DNA from: CAZSSM01 sp964609385
GTDB lineage: Bacteria; Planctomycetota; Planctomycetia; Isosphaerales; Isosphaeraceae
Assembly: GCA_964609385.1 (NCBI GenBank)
Contig: CAZSSM010000055.1
Location: 1 to 46,582, forward strand
Reading direction: 5' to 3'
Length of the DNA stretch: 46,582 nucleotides
Shown piece by piece: positions 1-7,926 of the stretch. A program made the translations under genes and the position numbers. The stretch's first letter is position 1; each line of letters begins with the position of its first letter. Under the pieces are notes generated by a model. The model was not told the origin of the DNA, searched no databases, and worked only from the letters and a program-made list of their open reading frames with translations.

Positions 1-479
1 GTCGTGGGCCGACTTCATCCTTGGCCGCGATGGACGCTCTCTTGGCCATGTACCGGGCTTTCTCTTTAGCCAAGATGGTGGACGATGAGGAGTCGTCGGC
101 TTGAGGTGTGGAACCGGGGATTTACCCACAATCGATTCATGGTTCTCTCATCAATTGGCCATGTCGCCTTGGAGAGACACGGCAGCGAATCGGTCGTGGA
201 AAAGATCCCTCTGAGTGTCGCAATCCAGGTCATCATGGCGCGGTTGCGTTGCTTTTTCGGAACATCAGGAGGGAGGAAATGAAGCATTTCGGGTGCGTCG
301 CCGATTGATGAGCAATCCGATTGAGTTGTGACCAGATGCTGGCTAAGCTGTACGCGAATTCGCTAGCGAGGGATCCCACGGCCCTTGCTGGACAATTCCG
401 CTCAGAAGAGCGGATGTGTCTTGGGCTTCCCTAGCAACCTGGGAGCCACCGTTTTTCTCCCAGCCAAGGAATCACCTCC
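1..479. other. Left-edge region without a supported gene
   Basis: No frame in this stretch looks like a complete gene. Three short frames overlap between about 66 and 308, none has a convincing ribosome binding site, and none gives a protein I recognise. A piece around 200-300 has faint resemblance to the C-terminal end of an ISAs1-type transposase, but it is frame-broken and too weak to call. The last 40 bases hold a hairpin and the Shine-Dalgarno sequence of the next gene, listed separately. Confidence 0.5.
439..463 (+). promoter_or_regulatory. 5' leader hairpin upstream of the PEP-CTERM gene
   Basis: CTGGGAG at 439-445 pairs perfectly with CTCCCAG at 457-463 around an 11-base loop that ends in five T. 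It sits three bases upstream of the Shine-Dalgarno AAGGA at 466-470, which is 9 bases from the ATG at 480. The position suggests an mRNA leader structure that could influence translation or mRNA stability. That role is inference; a 7-bp stem alone can occur by chance. Confidence 0.35.
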
Positions 480-1145
480 ATGGTTCGCGCTTCCCGTTTC
501 GCGGCTCTTATCGCCCTAATCACTGCTATTGCGGCCTCATCAGCCCAGGCAGTCTCGGTCGAATTGCTCGGTCCCTCTCAAGTTGCTCCCGGCGAGATCT
601 TCACCGTCGATGTCCTCTTCGATACCGAAGGCGAGACCATCGTGGCGGCTACCGGGTTTACCATGACGCTCGACATCGTCTTCGATAGCGCTCGTGATGG
701 CGTTCTCGATTTCGGTCCTCCGGCGGTACTCGGCCCGCTTGGCGACTCCAGCATTGGGTTCCTTGACTTCGTTGTGGGTTCGGATGAGTTGGGTGACTTC
801 CCTCCCGGCCTGGGTCCGCTCCTTCCGGGTTTCCCAACGTTCAACTATCCGGCCGTGCTCGGTGGCGTCGCTCCTCAGGACATCATGGCTTTCGGTGCGA
901 GCACTCCCTTCGGAACTCCGATCTCGGTCAGCGGGAGCGGGATCATCGCTCGTGTTCAGTTCCAAGCCATCAACGTCGGCGTGACCACCATCGAATTCGG
1001 CCGAACGATCTTCACCGGTGTTGACGCCGCCGATGTCGACACGACCACCTTGCAGGTCACGATCATCCCGGAACCTTCAACCTTCCTCCTGGCCGGTCTG
1101 GGCCTGGTTGGTGGCTTCCTCGTCCTGCGTCGGTGCAACATCTAA
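480..1145 (+). CDS. PEP-CTERM sorting domain protein with cohesin-like domain
   Basis: This 221-aa protein is a predicted exported protein of unknown specific role. It has a classical Sec signal peptide (residues 1-24, cleavage probably after AQA). The central region begins with a VAPGEIFTVDV stretch typical of cohesin-like or bacterial Ig-like beta-sandwich domains. At the C-terminus is a PEP-CTERM signal: P-E-P at residues 197-199, a hydrophobic helix of about 17 residues, and a basic end with RR. In the known exosortase system such proteins are cut at the C-terminus and released to the surface or matrix. The ATG at 480 is chosen because AAGGA lies 9 bases upstream and the signal peptide begins there. 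No exosortase gene is in the window. It is monocistronic, with a strong terminator about 120 bases downstream. Confidence 0.88.
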   Translation: MVRASRFAALIALITAIAASSAQAVSVELLGPSQVAPGEIFTVDVLFDTEGETIVAATGFTMTLDIVFDSARDGVLDFGPPAVLGPLGDSSIGFLDFVVGSDELGDFPPGLGPLLPGFPTFNYPAVLGGVAPQDIMAFGASTPFGTPISVSGSGIIARVQFQAINVGVTTIEFGRTIFTGVDAADVDTTTLQVTIIPEPSTFLLAGLGLVGGFLVLRRCNI

Positions 1146-1265
1146 TCTAGCTCGATTGATTCTCGCGTTGCTGCTCTTTGAGAGGGTGATTTTGGATCAC
1201 ACCCTTTCTCCTTTCCGCTCTCCCATTCGTGCAGCACATTCGAGCGAGAGACAGATCTTTTCGAA

Positions 1266-1317
1266 CCCCTTCCCGTTCAGGTGCCTTTCGGGCCTTGTTT
1301 CGGGAAGGGGTTTTTTT
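1266..1317 (+). terminator. Rho-independent terminator after the PEP-CTERM gene
   Basis: A perfect 10-bp stem, CCCCTTCCCG at 1266-1275 with CGGGAAGGGG at 1301-1310, closes a 25-base loop and is followed at once by seven T (1311-1317). This is a textbook intrinsic terminator on the plus strand, 120 bases after the stop codon. Confidence 0.85.
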
Positions 1318-1667
1318 GGGTTTTTCTCGAGAGTTGCTTCTCCTTCTCAATACACAGTTCATGAGGCAGGCATTGGGTGCCCGCTTGGTTCGGGTTCCCT
1401 TGAGACTGGATCAATGGATGGGATCAGACCTCGAGGTCAATTGCGTGAGGTGAGGCGAGAGAACGCTCCAATGAAATCTCTACGAGGGCCTGCTTTCGCG
1501 TTGCAGTCCGCAACCACATCAGGACTTAAAGACAGAGCCCACGCGGCGCGGTCAGCGAGACAGACACGACCTCATTTAGGACGGACATCCCATGAAGGGT
1601 GGGAGGAGTCCTAGAAGCAAATACCCAAACGGAATCAACCATACTTGCCTGCTGAAGCGACATGGAT
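1318..1667. other. Intergenic stretch, nothing recognised
   Basis: About 350 bases lie between the terminator of the PEP-CTERM gene and the 3' end of the convergent histidine kinase gene. I see no coding frame with a believable start and no clear hairpin for the kinase transcript. Confidence 0.5.
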
Positions 1668-4196
1668 TCAGCGGAAGATGGGGTGATCTCGGAGGCCGAA
1701 TCGTGGGCATCGCGCGAGGGCGCGGGCGAGCGATTCGGGTTTGACCGGCTTGCTGAGATAATCGTCCATGCCCGCATCGAGGCAGCGTTGGCGATCTTCG
1801 GCGAAGGCATTGGCGGTCAAAGCAACAATCCAGGGTCGCCGATCTTCGCGGTATTCGTGGCAGATTTGGCGGGTCGCTTCGAGGCCATCGAGCACCGGCA
1901 TCTGCATGTCCATCAGGATCAGGTCATAGGAGCGTCGCCGAATCATATCGACGGCCTCTTGGCCGTTCTGGGCGATGTCGACCTGGGTATATCCGATTCG
2001 CCTGAGGATGAAGAGGAGGACCTTCTGATTGGCCGGGGCGTCCTCGGCCAAAAGGATCCGGAGCGGATGGCGTTCGCCGAGCGAACCGTCGATCAAGCGA
2101 CTGACCGGATCGTCGATGGTCGAGTCGGCGGTCACTTCGAGTCGGTTGTGAGTCAGCGAGGCTAAAGTCCGGGCCAACAGATGGCTACGGACCGGCTTGA
2201 TGAGCCGTCGGGAGCGGGCCATCTTGGTCGTCGAGTCGCGTTGCGGACGTCCCGGTGCGTCGAGCAGCACAATGGGCAACTCGGCATACGCGGGCATTTG
2301 CCGTATCGCACGTGCCAGGCCGAGGCCATCCTGGTCCGCGTCCAGGTGCATATCGATAATCGTCAACGACCACGCCCCCGTGGGACCGGCTTGCACAGGG
2401 GCCGGCGTCGAGGCCTTGGTGGTCGATCGAAGTTTCTCCGCGTCGATCGGACCTTGGTGGATCAAGGACATGGCCTCGCGTGCCGAGGCAGCGAGCTGAC
2501 AGGCGATTCCCCAAGACTCCAGGAGCCCTCGCAAAGCCAGCCGCGCTGAGAGGTTGTCGTCGACGACCAGAACACGCAGCCGATGGGTATCGAGGGCCGG
2601 GATTACGTGCGAGGAAGAATCGTCGGGTTCGCTTTCGGTGAGCACCACATGGAACTGGAAGCAGGACCCAAGCCCCTCTTGACTCTCGACACCGATCTGG
2701 CCACCCATCCGCTCGACCAGCCGCTTGCAGATGGCCAGTCCCAAGCCGGTCCCGCCATAGAGTCGGGTCGTGGACGTGTCGGCCTGGACGAACGGTTCGA
2801 AAAGTTTGTCCAGCCGGGTGTCTGGGATCCCGATGCCGGTGTCCCGCACGGCCACATCGATCCGATACTGCAATCCCGGGCGGCCCGTCGACGCACCGTT
2901 GTCCTCGTGGCGGGCCGAGCCGATCGGCTGTGCCTCGGCCTCGACCAGGATCTCACCGCGCTGAGTGAACTTGATCGCGTTACTGAGCAGGTTCAAGAGC
3001 ACCTGGCGGAACCGGGTCGAGTCGCCCTGAACCACCTCGGGCATCCCCCGGTTGACGTGGAGGACCAACTCCAAATTCTTGCGGCCTGCCGGTTCGGCGA
3101 CCATCTCGATGGCCTCTTCCAGGACCTGCCGGACGTTGAAGGCCGCCTCTTCCAGATCCAGGCGATCGGCCTCGATCTTGGAGAGGTCCAGCAGGTCATC
3201 GATCAGACTGAGTAACGTGGCCCCGCTCGTGCTGATCGTTTGAAGGCATTCGCGCTGGTAGTCGTTAAGGGTCGTCTCGTTGAGCAACGAGGTCATGCCG
3301 AGCACGGCGTTGAGCGGCGTCCGAATCTCGTGGCTCATGTTGGCCAGGAACAGGTCCTTGGCCCGAGTCGCCTCGTCGGCCCGAGTCAAAGCGCCTCGGA
3401 GTTCAAGGTTTTTCCGGTCCAAGTCGGAGCGGGTCTGTTCCAACTGGCGGATCGTCCGTCGGGCCCGCGCGATCGCCGGTGAGAAGATGAAACATCCTTC
3501 AAGGATCAAGGCGAACACCAGTATTGCGTAAAGGAGCAGCTCGATCAGTTGGAGCCTCTTGGTTTGCGACTCCAACTCTTGCCGGTAGGCCGAGGCGAGT
3601 TGAGCGATCGCCATCTGGAACTTCGGTTGGCGTTGGCTCAGGATCTCGAGCGGTTCGGAGTCGAGGCTCATCGGCGGGAGACCGCTGGCTGAGGCGGTCT
3701 CGATCCGGTCCTCGATCAGTTCGATCGCGCGAACGATGGCCTCGGCGTCCCGATCGAGTTGGTCGTTGACTTGGCGGATTTGGGAGGTGAAGGAACCGGC
3801 ATCGACCGCCACATGACTTAGGTCGAGACCCTCGCGCGCCTGTTTCCAGCTACGGGCGACGTATCGGAACTCCGTGTCGGTTTGCTGGCGGCGATGACCG
3901 TCCAGCCCGGGATGAGCGAGCAACTGGGCGAGTCGAAAGAGGCGGGGGCTTTGCCAGCCGAGTTCTTGGAACAGTGCGAGCCGTTCCATCTCCTTGTTGC
4001 GTTCGGACAACGACTGCTGAATGAGGATCTGACCGATCGTAGCCAGAGCGGCCACCACCATCAGCGCGGCGGTGTAACGGATTCGGAGCGATCCAGCCGA
4101 CGATCCACGCGGAGGATCATCTCGCCAGTCCTGTCCACTCGCGGCCTCGGTGTGCGTTAGGGAGGTCGACGAGGGGTCGTGAGCGGGATCCGCCAT
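1668..4196 (-). CDS. Hybrid sensor histidine kinase with two receiver domains
   Basis: An 842-aa membrane hybrid kinase that should sense a signal outside the membrane and run an internal phosphorelay. In order: a transmembrane helix near residues 41-60; a helical extracytoplasmic region at about 61-213, reminiscent of PilJ/type IV pilus MCP-type sensor helices; a second helix at about 217-240; a short coiled coil; HisKA with phospho-acceptor H289 in SHEIRTPLN; and HATPase_c with the N box (about 398-410), DTGIGIP and GGTGLGL. Receiver 1 (about 540-680) keeps D546/D547, D615 and K667, but has Leu-Asp where the switch Thr/Ser normally lies. Receiver 2 (about 711-830) is complete: E718/D719, D763, T794, K816. 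There is no HPt domain in the protein and no cognate regulator nearby, so the output is unknown. It is monocistronic; the ATG at 4196 is the first start ahead of the N-terminal cytoplasmic tail. Confidence 0.93.
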   Translation of the reverse strand: MADPAHDPSSTSLTHTEAASGQDWRDDPPRGSSAGSLRIRYTAALMVVAALATIGQILIQQSLSERNKEMERLALFQELGWQSPRLFRLAQLLAHPGLDGHRRQQTDTEFRYVARSWKQAREGLDLSHVAVDAGSFTSQIRQVNDQLDRDAEAIVRAIELIEDRIETASASGLPPMSLDSEPLEILSQRQPKFQMAIAQLASAYRQELESQTKRLQLIELLLYAILVFALILEGCFIFSPAIARARRTIRQLEQTRSDLDRKNLELRGALTRADEATRAKDLFLANMSHEIRTPLNAVLGMTSLLNETTLNDYQRECLQTISTSGATLLSLIDDLLDLSKIEADRLDLEEAAFNVRQVLEEAIEMVAEPAGRKNLELVLHVNRGMPEVVQGDSTRFRQVLLNLLSNAIKFTQRGEILVEAEAQPIGSARHEDNGASTGRPGLQYRIDVAVRDTGIGIPDTRLDKLFEPFVQADTSTTRLYGGTGLGLAICKRLVERMGGQIGVESQEGLGSCFQFHVVLTESEPDDSSSHVIPALDTHRLRVLVVDDNLSARLALRGLLESWGIACQLAASAREAMSLIHQGPIDAEKLRSTTKASTPAPVQAGPTGAWSLTIIDMHLDADQDGLGLARAIRQMPAYAELPIVLLDAPGRPQRDSTTKMARSRRLIKPVRSHLLARTLASLTHNRLEVTADSTIDDPVSRLIDGSLGERHPLRILLAEDAPANQKVLLFILRRIGYTQVDIAQNGQEAVDMIRRRSYDLILMDMQMPVLDGLEATRQICHEYREDRRPWIVALTANAFAEDRQRCLDAGMDDYLSKPVKPESLARALARCPRFGLRDHPIFR

Positions 4197-4404
4197 GGCG
4201 TCATTGTCCCAACAGGTGCCACGTCAGACTCCGGCCCGCGACGACTGCGGGGCGCTTGCGATCGCGTGACGCGCCCGTGCCGATCGATGACCGGTTTCGG
4301 GTCGGAAACATCATAGTGGATGGGCCACTGGTCACGAAAGGAAATCGTCCACGGACCGACGGGGAATCGCGTCGTTCGGTCGGATCGCGCGGCCATTGCC
4401 ATAG

Positions 4405-4433
4405 AAAGCTCAAGGCCGTTCGAAGGAACGGCC
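4405..4433 (-). terminator. Hairpin downstream of the D-lactate dehydrogenase-like gene
   Basis: GGCCGTTC (4414-4421) and GAACGGCC (4426-4433) form a perfect 8-bp stem with a 4-base loop, 16 bases past the stop codon at 4449. On the minus strand it is followed by TTGAGCTTTCT, which is T-rich but not a clean T run. It is probably a terminator or 3' end stabiliser. Confidence 0.45.
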
Positions 4434-4448
4434 CGGGTCGACTGACGC

Positions 4449-5465
4449 TCATGTCTTGACGAACTGGCTGGCCTGCACCTGGTTGGTCAGCGGCCCGCCG
4501 GCTTCGATCTCCTCGACGTTCCGAAGGGTCGTCTCGGCGATCGCCTTCATCGCCTCGAGGGTAAAGAACGCCTGGTGTCCCGTGATCAAAACATTGGGAA
4601 AGGTTAGGAGGCGGGCCAGCACATCGTCCTGAACAACGTGGCTGGAAAGGTCTTCGAAAAAGACATCCCCTTCTTCTTCGTAGACGTCCAGACCAAGGTA
4701 GCCGACCCGCCCACTCTTGAGCGCCTCCAGGACGGATCGCGTCTCGATCACTGCACCCCGGCTGGTGTTGATCAACATGACGCCCTGCTTCATCTGGGCC
4801 AAGGCGTCCTCGTTGATCAGATGGTGGGTCTCCGGTGTCAAAGGACAGTGCAACGAGATCATGTCGGACTGGCGATAAAGGGTCGGTAGGTCGACGTAGG
4901 GAATGCCCTGATCCACGATCTCCGGATGCGGGTAGGGATCGTAGGTGCAGATCTGGCAGCCAAAGCCACGCAAAATCTGAATGACCAAGCGACCGATTTT
5001 GCCGGTCCCCACGATGCCCGCGGTCCGCCCGTGGAGATCGAACCCGAGCAAGCCATCGAGGGCAAAGTTGGCCTCGCGGACCCGGTTGTAGGCGCGATAG
5101 ATCTTCCGATTCAACGCGAGGATCAACGCAAGGGTGTGCTCGGCGACGGCGTAGGGCGAATACGCTGGGACACGGACCACGGTCAGGCCCCGCTGCTCGG
5201 CATATCCGAGATCGACGTTGTTGAACCCAGCGCATCGCAGAGCGATCGCCTGGGTGCCCCCATCGGCCAACACCTCCAGGACGGGGCGATCCAGTTGGTC
5301 GTTGACGAAGGCACAGACCGCTGGATAGCCCTTCGCCAGCGAAACGGTCTCGTGATTGAGCCGGACTTCGAAGAAGTTGAGGTCATGCAGTTGGTCCCGC
5401 TCCTGATTGACCTGCTCGAAAAACCGCTGATCATAGGGCTTGGTGCTGAAGATCGCGATCTTCAT
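4449..5465 (-). CDS. ldhA: D-lactate dehydrogenase-type 2-hydroxyacid dehydrogenase
   Basis: A 338-aa NAD-dependent D-2-hydroxyacid dehydrogenase, most likely the fermentative D-lactate dehydrogenase that reduces pyruvate to D-lactate. The start at 5465 (MKIAIFSTKP) matches the N-terminus of LdhA and has GGAG 9 bases upstream; a longer frame adds 30 residues with no family resemblance. Visible motifs are the Rossmann fingerprint GTGKIG, the LHCPLTPETHHLI segment, INTSRGAVI carrying the substrate-binding Arg, the DVYEEEGDVFFED segment typical of LdhA with the catalytic Glu, and TGHQAF with the catalytic His. The length and the FFED segment favour LdhA over phosphoglycerate dehydrogenase or hydroxypyruvate reductase. 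It is monocistronic and divergent from the EboD-like gene. Confidence 0.88.
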   Translation of the reverse strand: MKIAIFSTKPYDQRFFEQVNQERDQLHDLNFFEVRLNHETVSLAKGYPAVCAFVNDQLDRPVLEVLADGGTQAIALRCAGFNNVDLGYAEQRGLTVVRVPAYSPYAVAEHTLALILALNRKIYRAYNRVREANFALDGLLGFDLHGRTAGIVGTGKIGRLVIQILRGFGCQICTYDPYPHPEIVDQGIPYVDLPTLYRQSDMISLHCPLTPETHHLINEDALAQMKQGVMLINTSRGAVIETRSVLEALKSGRVGYLGLDVYEEEGDVFFEDLSSHVVQDDVLARLLTFPNVLITGHQAFFTLEAMKAIAETTLRNVEEIEAGGPLTNQVQASQFVKT

Positions 5466-5872
5466 CGATACGCTCCAAAAGGGGAACGCGTCCAAACGAG
5501 CCTTCGACCCTTCAAGGCCGTCGATCCAATCGGGTCGACCCGGAATCGCCTCCATGGCAACCGGGGAGGCATGATCCGACCATTCGCGACCCGAAGTCGG
5601 AGCGGTCGGCCGATGATCCTTGAATCCAGATTACCGCTGGTTCACGCGCCACGTGGAGTTTTTTTGCTGCGAACCGTCCGGTCGGCCGATGCGCACTGTG
5701 ATGAATGACTCTCCGACCGATCTGATCGCGTGGCCTAGCGGAATCATGTCGAATTGAGCGGTTGCGGCCATTATGGGTTCTTATCATACAATGGATACGC
5801 TTCGCTCAAACGTGGCCTGTCCCATCGGGCACGTCACGTCGGATTCCAGCCCTCCGCGAGATCGACGAACGC
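5466..5872. other. Divergent intergenic region between ldhA and the EboD-like gene
   Basis: This 407-base region should contain the promoters of both flanking genes. A 12-base direct repeat GGTCGGCCGATG lies at 5604-5615 and 5680-5691, and an AT-rich patch lies at about 5771-5795. Candidate -35/-10 pairs for the plus-strand gene have poor spacing, so no promoter is called. The direct repeat could be a regulator site, but this sequence type is common in the genome background. Confidence 0.35.
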
Positions 5873-7096
5873 ATGTCTCAGACTCGGACGATGTCTCGAC
5901 CGGCCGCGCGCTCGATGGCTGATTCGTTGGACGTCCCATTCCACGTTCCGTTCGTGCACCGACTCCGGTTCACCGGCGACGTGCTCGGCGATGATCGTCG
6001 AGTCCTCCTGGATGTGCTGGAGCCTTCCGGGTCGCAGTCGGCTCGAGTTCAAATCTGGATCGACCAGCAGGTGGTCGCGGCCCAGCCCGACCTGCCCGCG
6101 CAGTTGACCGCGCTGACAGAGGTCGACCCCGGTCGGATCGAGCAGGCTGGCCCGATCGAGACGGTACCCGGCGGAGAGATGGTCAAGAACGACCCGACGC
6201 TGATTCAACGGATGCTCGAGGCGTTCCACGGGGCCAACCTGGATCGACGGAGTTACGTTCTCGTCGTGGGCGGTGGTGCTGTACTGGACGCCGTCGGATA
6301 CGCTGCGGCGATCGCGCACCGGGGGATCCGCTTGGTCCGCTTGCCCACCACGACCCTCGCCCAGGCCGATAGCGGCGTGGGGGTCAAGAACAGCATCAAT
6401 TCCTTCGGCAAGAAGAACTGGATCGGCACCTTCGCGGTCCCTTGGGCGGTCATCAACGACCAAAGCCTGCTCCGGAGCCTGCCTGACCGCGAGTTCGTCG
6501 CCGGGTTTTCCGAGGCGGTCAAGGTCTCGCTGCTCAAAGACGCCACGGTCTTCGACCAACTCTGCCAGAACGCAGGGGCGATCCGCCAACGCGATATGGC
6601 CGCAGCGTGGCCGATCATTCAAGCCTCTGTCCGGATGCACTTGAACCACATCACGCAAGGAGGCGATCCGTTTGAGGCCTTGGAGGCGAGGCCGTTGGAC
6701 TTCGGCCATTGGTCGGCTCACAAACTGGAACCCCTGAGCAACTTCCAACTCCGACACGGTGAAGCGGTCGCCATCGGCTTGGCCATCGATACCATCTACT
6801 CCAGCCTCGTCCACGGTCTGCCCGAGTCGGATGCCCAGCGTGTCGTTTCCTGCCTCCGCGACCTCGGCCTGCCGTTGAGTCATCCGAGTCTGGACGACCG
6901 ATCTCTTTTCGATGGTCTAGAAGAGTTCCGTCAGCATCTGGGGGGTCGCCTGACCGTCACCATGCTCCGCCACGTCGGAGATCCAGTGGATGTCCACGAG
7001 ATCGATGAGGGAGCGATGGCCGAAGCGATCGCGCGGGTCCAGACCCTGGCAGCTAGCGACGCCTGGACCGACCCGAACGGTCCCGAGCGATCCTGA
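5873..7096 (+). CDS. EboD-like 3-dehydroquinate synthase family protein
   Basis: A 407-aa sugar-phosphate-cyclase/3-dehydroquinate-synthase family protein. The NAD-binding VVGGGAVLDAVGY segment (residues 131-143), LPTTTLAQADSGVGVKNSIN (158-177), GFSEAVK with E214, DFGHWSAHKLE with H279, and LRHGEAVAIG with H295 match the conserved blocks and the three metal ligands of dehydroquinate synthase. The GHW-SAHKLE variant and the FVHRLRFTGDV start resemble EboD, the cyclase of the ebo (edb) cluster, more than housekeeping AroB. No other ebo gene (UbiA-like prenyltransferase, TatD-like hydrolase, sugar isomerase-like) is next to it. The start is uncertain because the Shine-Dalgarno signal is weak; ATGs at 5873, 5891 or slightly later are possible, and a longer frame to 5762 looks non-coding. 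Function in primary shikimate synthesis is not excluded. Confidence 0.78.
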   Translation: MSQTRTMSRPAARSMADSLDVPFHVPFVHRLRFTGDVLGDDRRVLLDVLEPSGSQSARVQIWIDQQVVAAQPDLPAQLTALTEVDPGRIEQAGPIETVPGGEMVKNDPTLIQRMLEAFHGANLDRRSYVLVVGGGAVLDAVGYAAAIAHRGIRLVRLPTTTLAQADSGVGVKNSINSFGKKNWIGTFAVPWAVINDQSLLRSLPDREFVAGFSEAVKVSLLKDATVFDQLCQNAGAIRQRDMAAAWPIIQASVRMHLNHITQGGDPFEALEARPLDFGHWSAHKLEPLSNFQLRHGEAVAIGLAIDTIYSSLVHGLPESDAQRVVSCLRDLGLPLSHPSLDDRSLFDGLEEFRQHLGGRLTVTMLRHVGDPVDVHEIDEGAMAEAIARVQTLAASDAWTDPNGPERS

Positions 7097-7287
7097 GCTG
7101 GGAATGGTCTGAGATAGAAGCGTCGTCAGTGCACACGCGCACGAGCCTCCGATTCATTGGGTCGGCCGCCTTGGGGGCGATCTAGCTCTGAATGGGTACC
7201 CGAGTCAGATCCCCAGCCGATAAGATGGAGATGGAGTTTCTGTGTGCCTTAGGCGCTCGACCCGACCCATTTCGCTCGCGGATCGCC

Positions 7288-7926
7288 ATGACGACGCCTC
7301 CGGAATCCGACCAGACGATCACGCAGATCCTCCAGGACATCAGTCGAGGCCGTCATGAGGCGGTCAATCAGTTGATGCCGCTGGTCTACGAGGATCTCAA
7401 GCGGATCGCCGAACGCTTCCTTCGTCAGGAACGAACCGATCACACCCTGCAAACGACCGCCCTGGTCAACGAAGCGTACCTGAAACTGGTCGATCAGCGT
7501 CAGGTCGACTGGAAGGGGCGGACCCATTTCTTCGCCATCGGGGCACGGGCGATGCGCCGGATCCTGGTCGACCACGCCAAGCAGCGTGATCGGATCAAGC
7601 GGGGCGGCGGTCGTCACCGGGTCGATATCGACGAGGCGCTGGTCATCTCGCCGCAGCGTGACGACGATGTGCTGGCCCTCGACGAGGCGTTGAACAAATT
7701 GGCTCAGTTCGACAGCGATCAGGCCCAGATCATCGAATTGCGGTTCTTCGGTGGCCTTACCGTTCAAGAGGTCGCCGAAGTCCTGGGCTGGTCGAAACGT
7801 CGGGTTGAGGCCGAATGGACGATCGTCCGGGCCTGGTTGCGCCGCGAACTGACCGGGTCGGACGACGACCCCGACTCCGAGGCCGCCTCGGAGACCGAAC
7901 CGAGTCCCGGCGAGGAGTTGTCGTGA
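7288..7926 (+). CDS. ECF RNA polymerase sigma factor, planctomycete type
   Basis: A 212-aa sigma-70 family factor of the ECF group common in planctomycetes (sigma-70-like TIGR02999 type). Region 2 contains the YEDLKRIAERFLRQER segment and the LVNEAYLKLVDQ block; RTHFFAIGARAMRRILVDHAK follows; region 4 is the helix-turn-helix with FFGGLTVQEVAEVLGWSKRRVEAEW. These factors typically occur beside Ser/Thr kinase genes, as here: the stop TGA overlaps the GTG start of the kinase by four bases, so the two are co-translated. The MTTPPESDQT start at 7288 is preferred because the 32 residues upstream lack similarity, although no strong Shine-Dalgarno is visible. No anti-sigma factor gene is present; phosphorylation by the partner kinase is an inference from known ECF/kinase pairs. 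Confidence 0.9.
   Translation: MTTPPESDQTITQILQDISRGRHEAVNQLMPLVYEDLKRIAERFLRQERTDHTLQTTALVNEAYLKLVDQRQVDWKGRTHFFAIGARAMRRILVDHAKQRDRIKRGGGRHRVDIDEALVISPQRDDDVLALDEALNKLAQFDSDQAQIIELRFFGGLTVQEVAEVLGWSKRRVEAEWTIVRAWLRRELTGSDDDPDSEAASETEPSPGEELS

Noticed and set aside
66..308. Overlapping short frames with a faint ISAs1-transposase-like stretch
   Set aside because: The resemblance is limited to a few residues (QVIMARLR-like), would need a frameshift, and has no transposase motifs or terminal repeats.
5754..5792. Possible sigma-70 promoter for the EboD-like gene
   Set aside because: The TTGAGC box and the TATCAT or TACAAT boxes are 22 or more bases apart, too far for a normal promoter.
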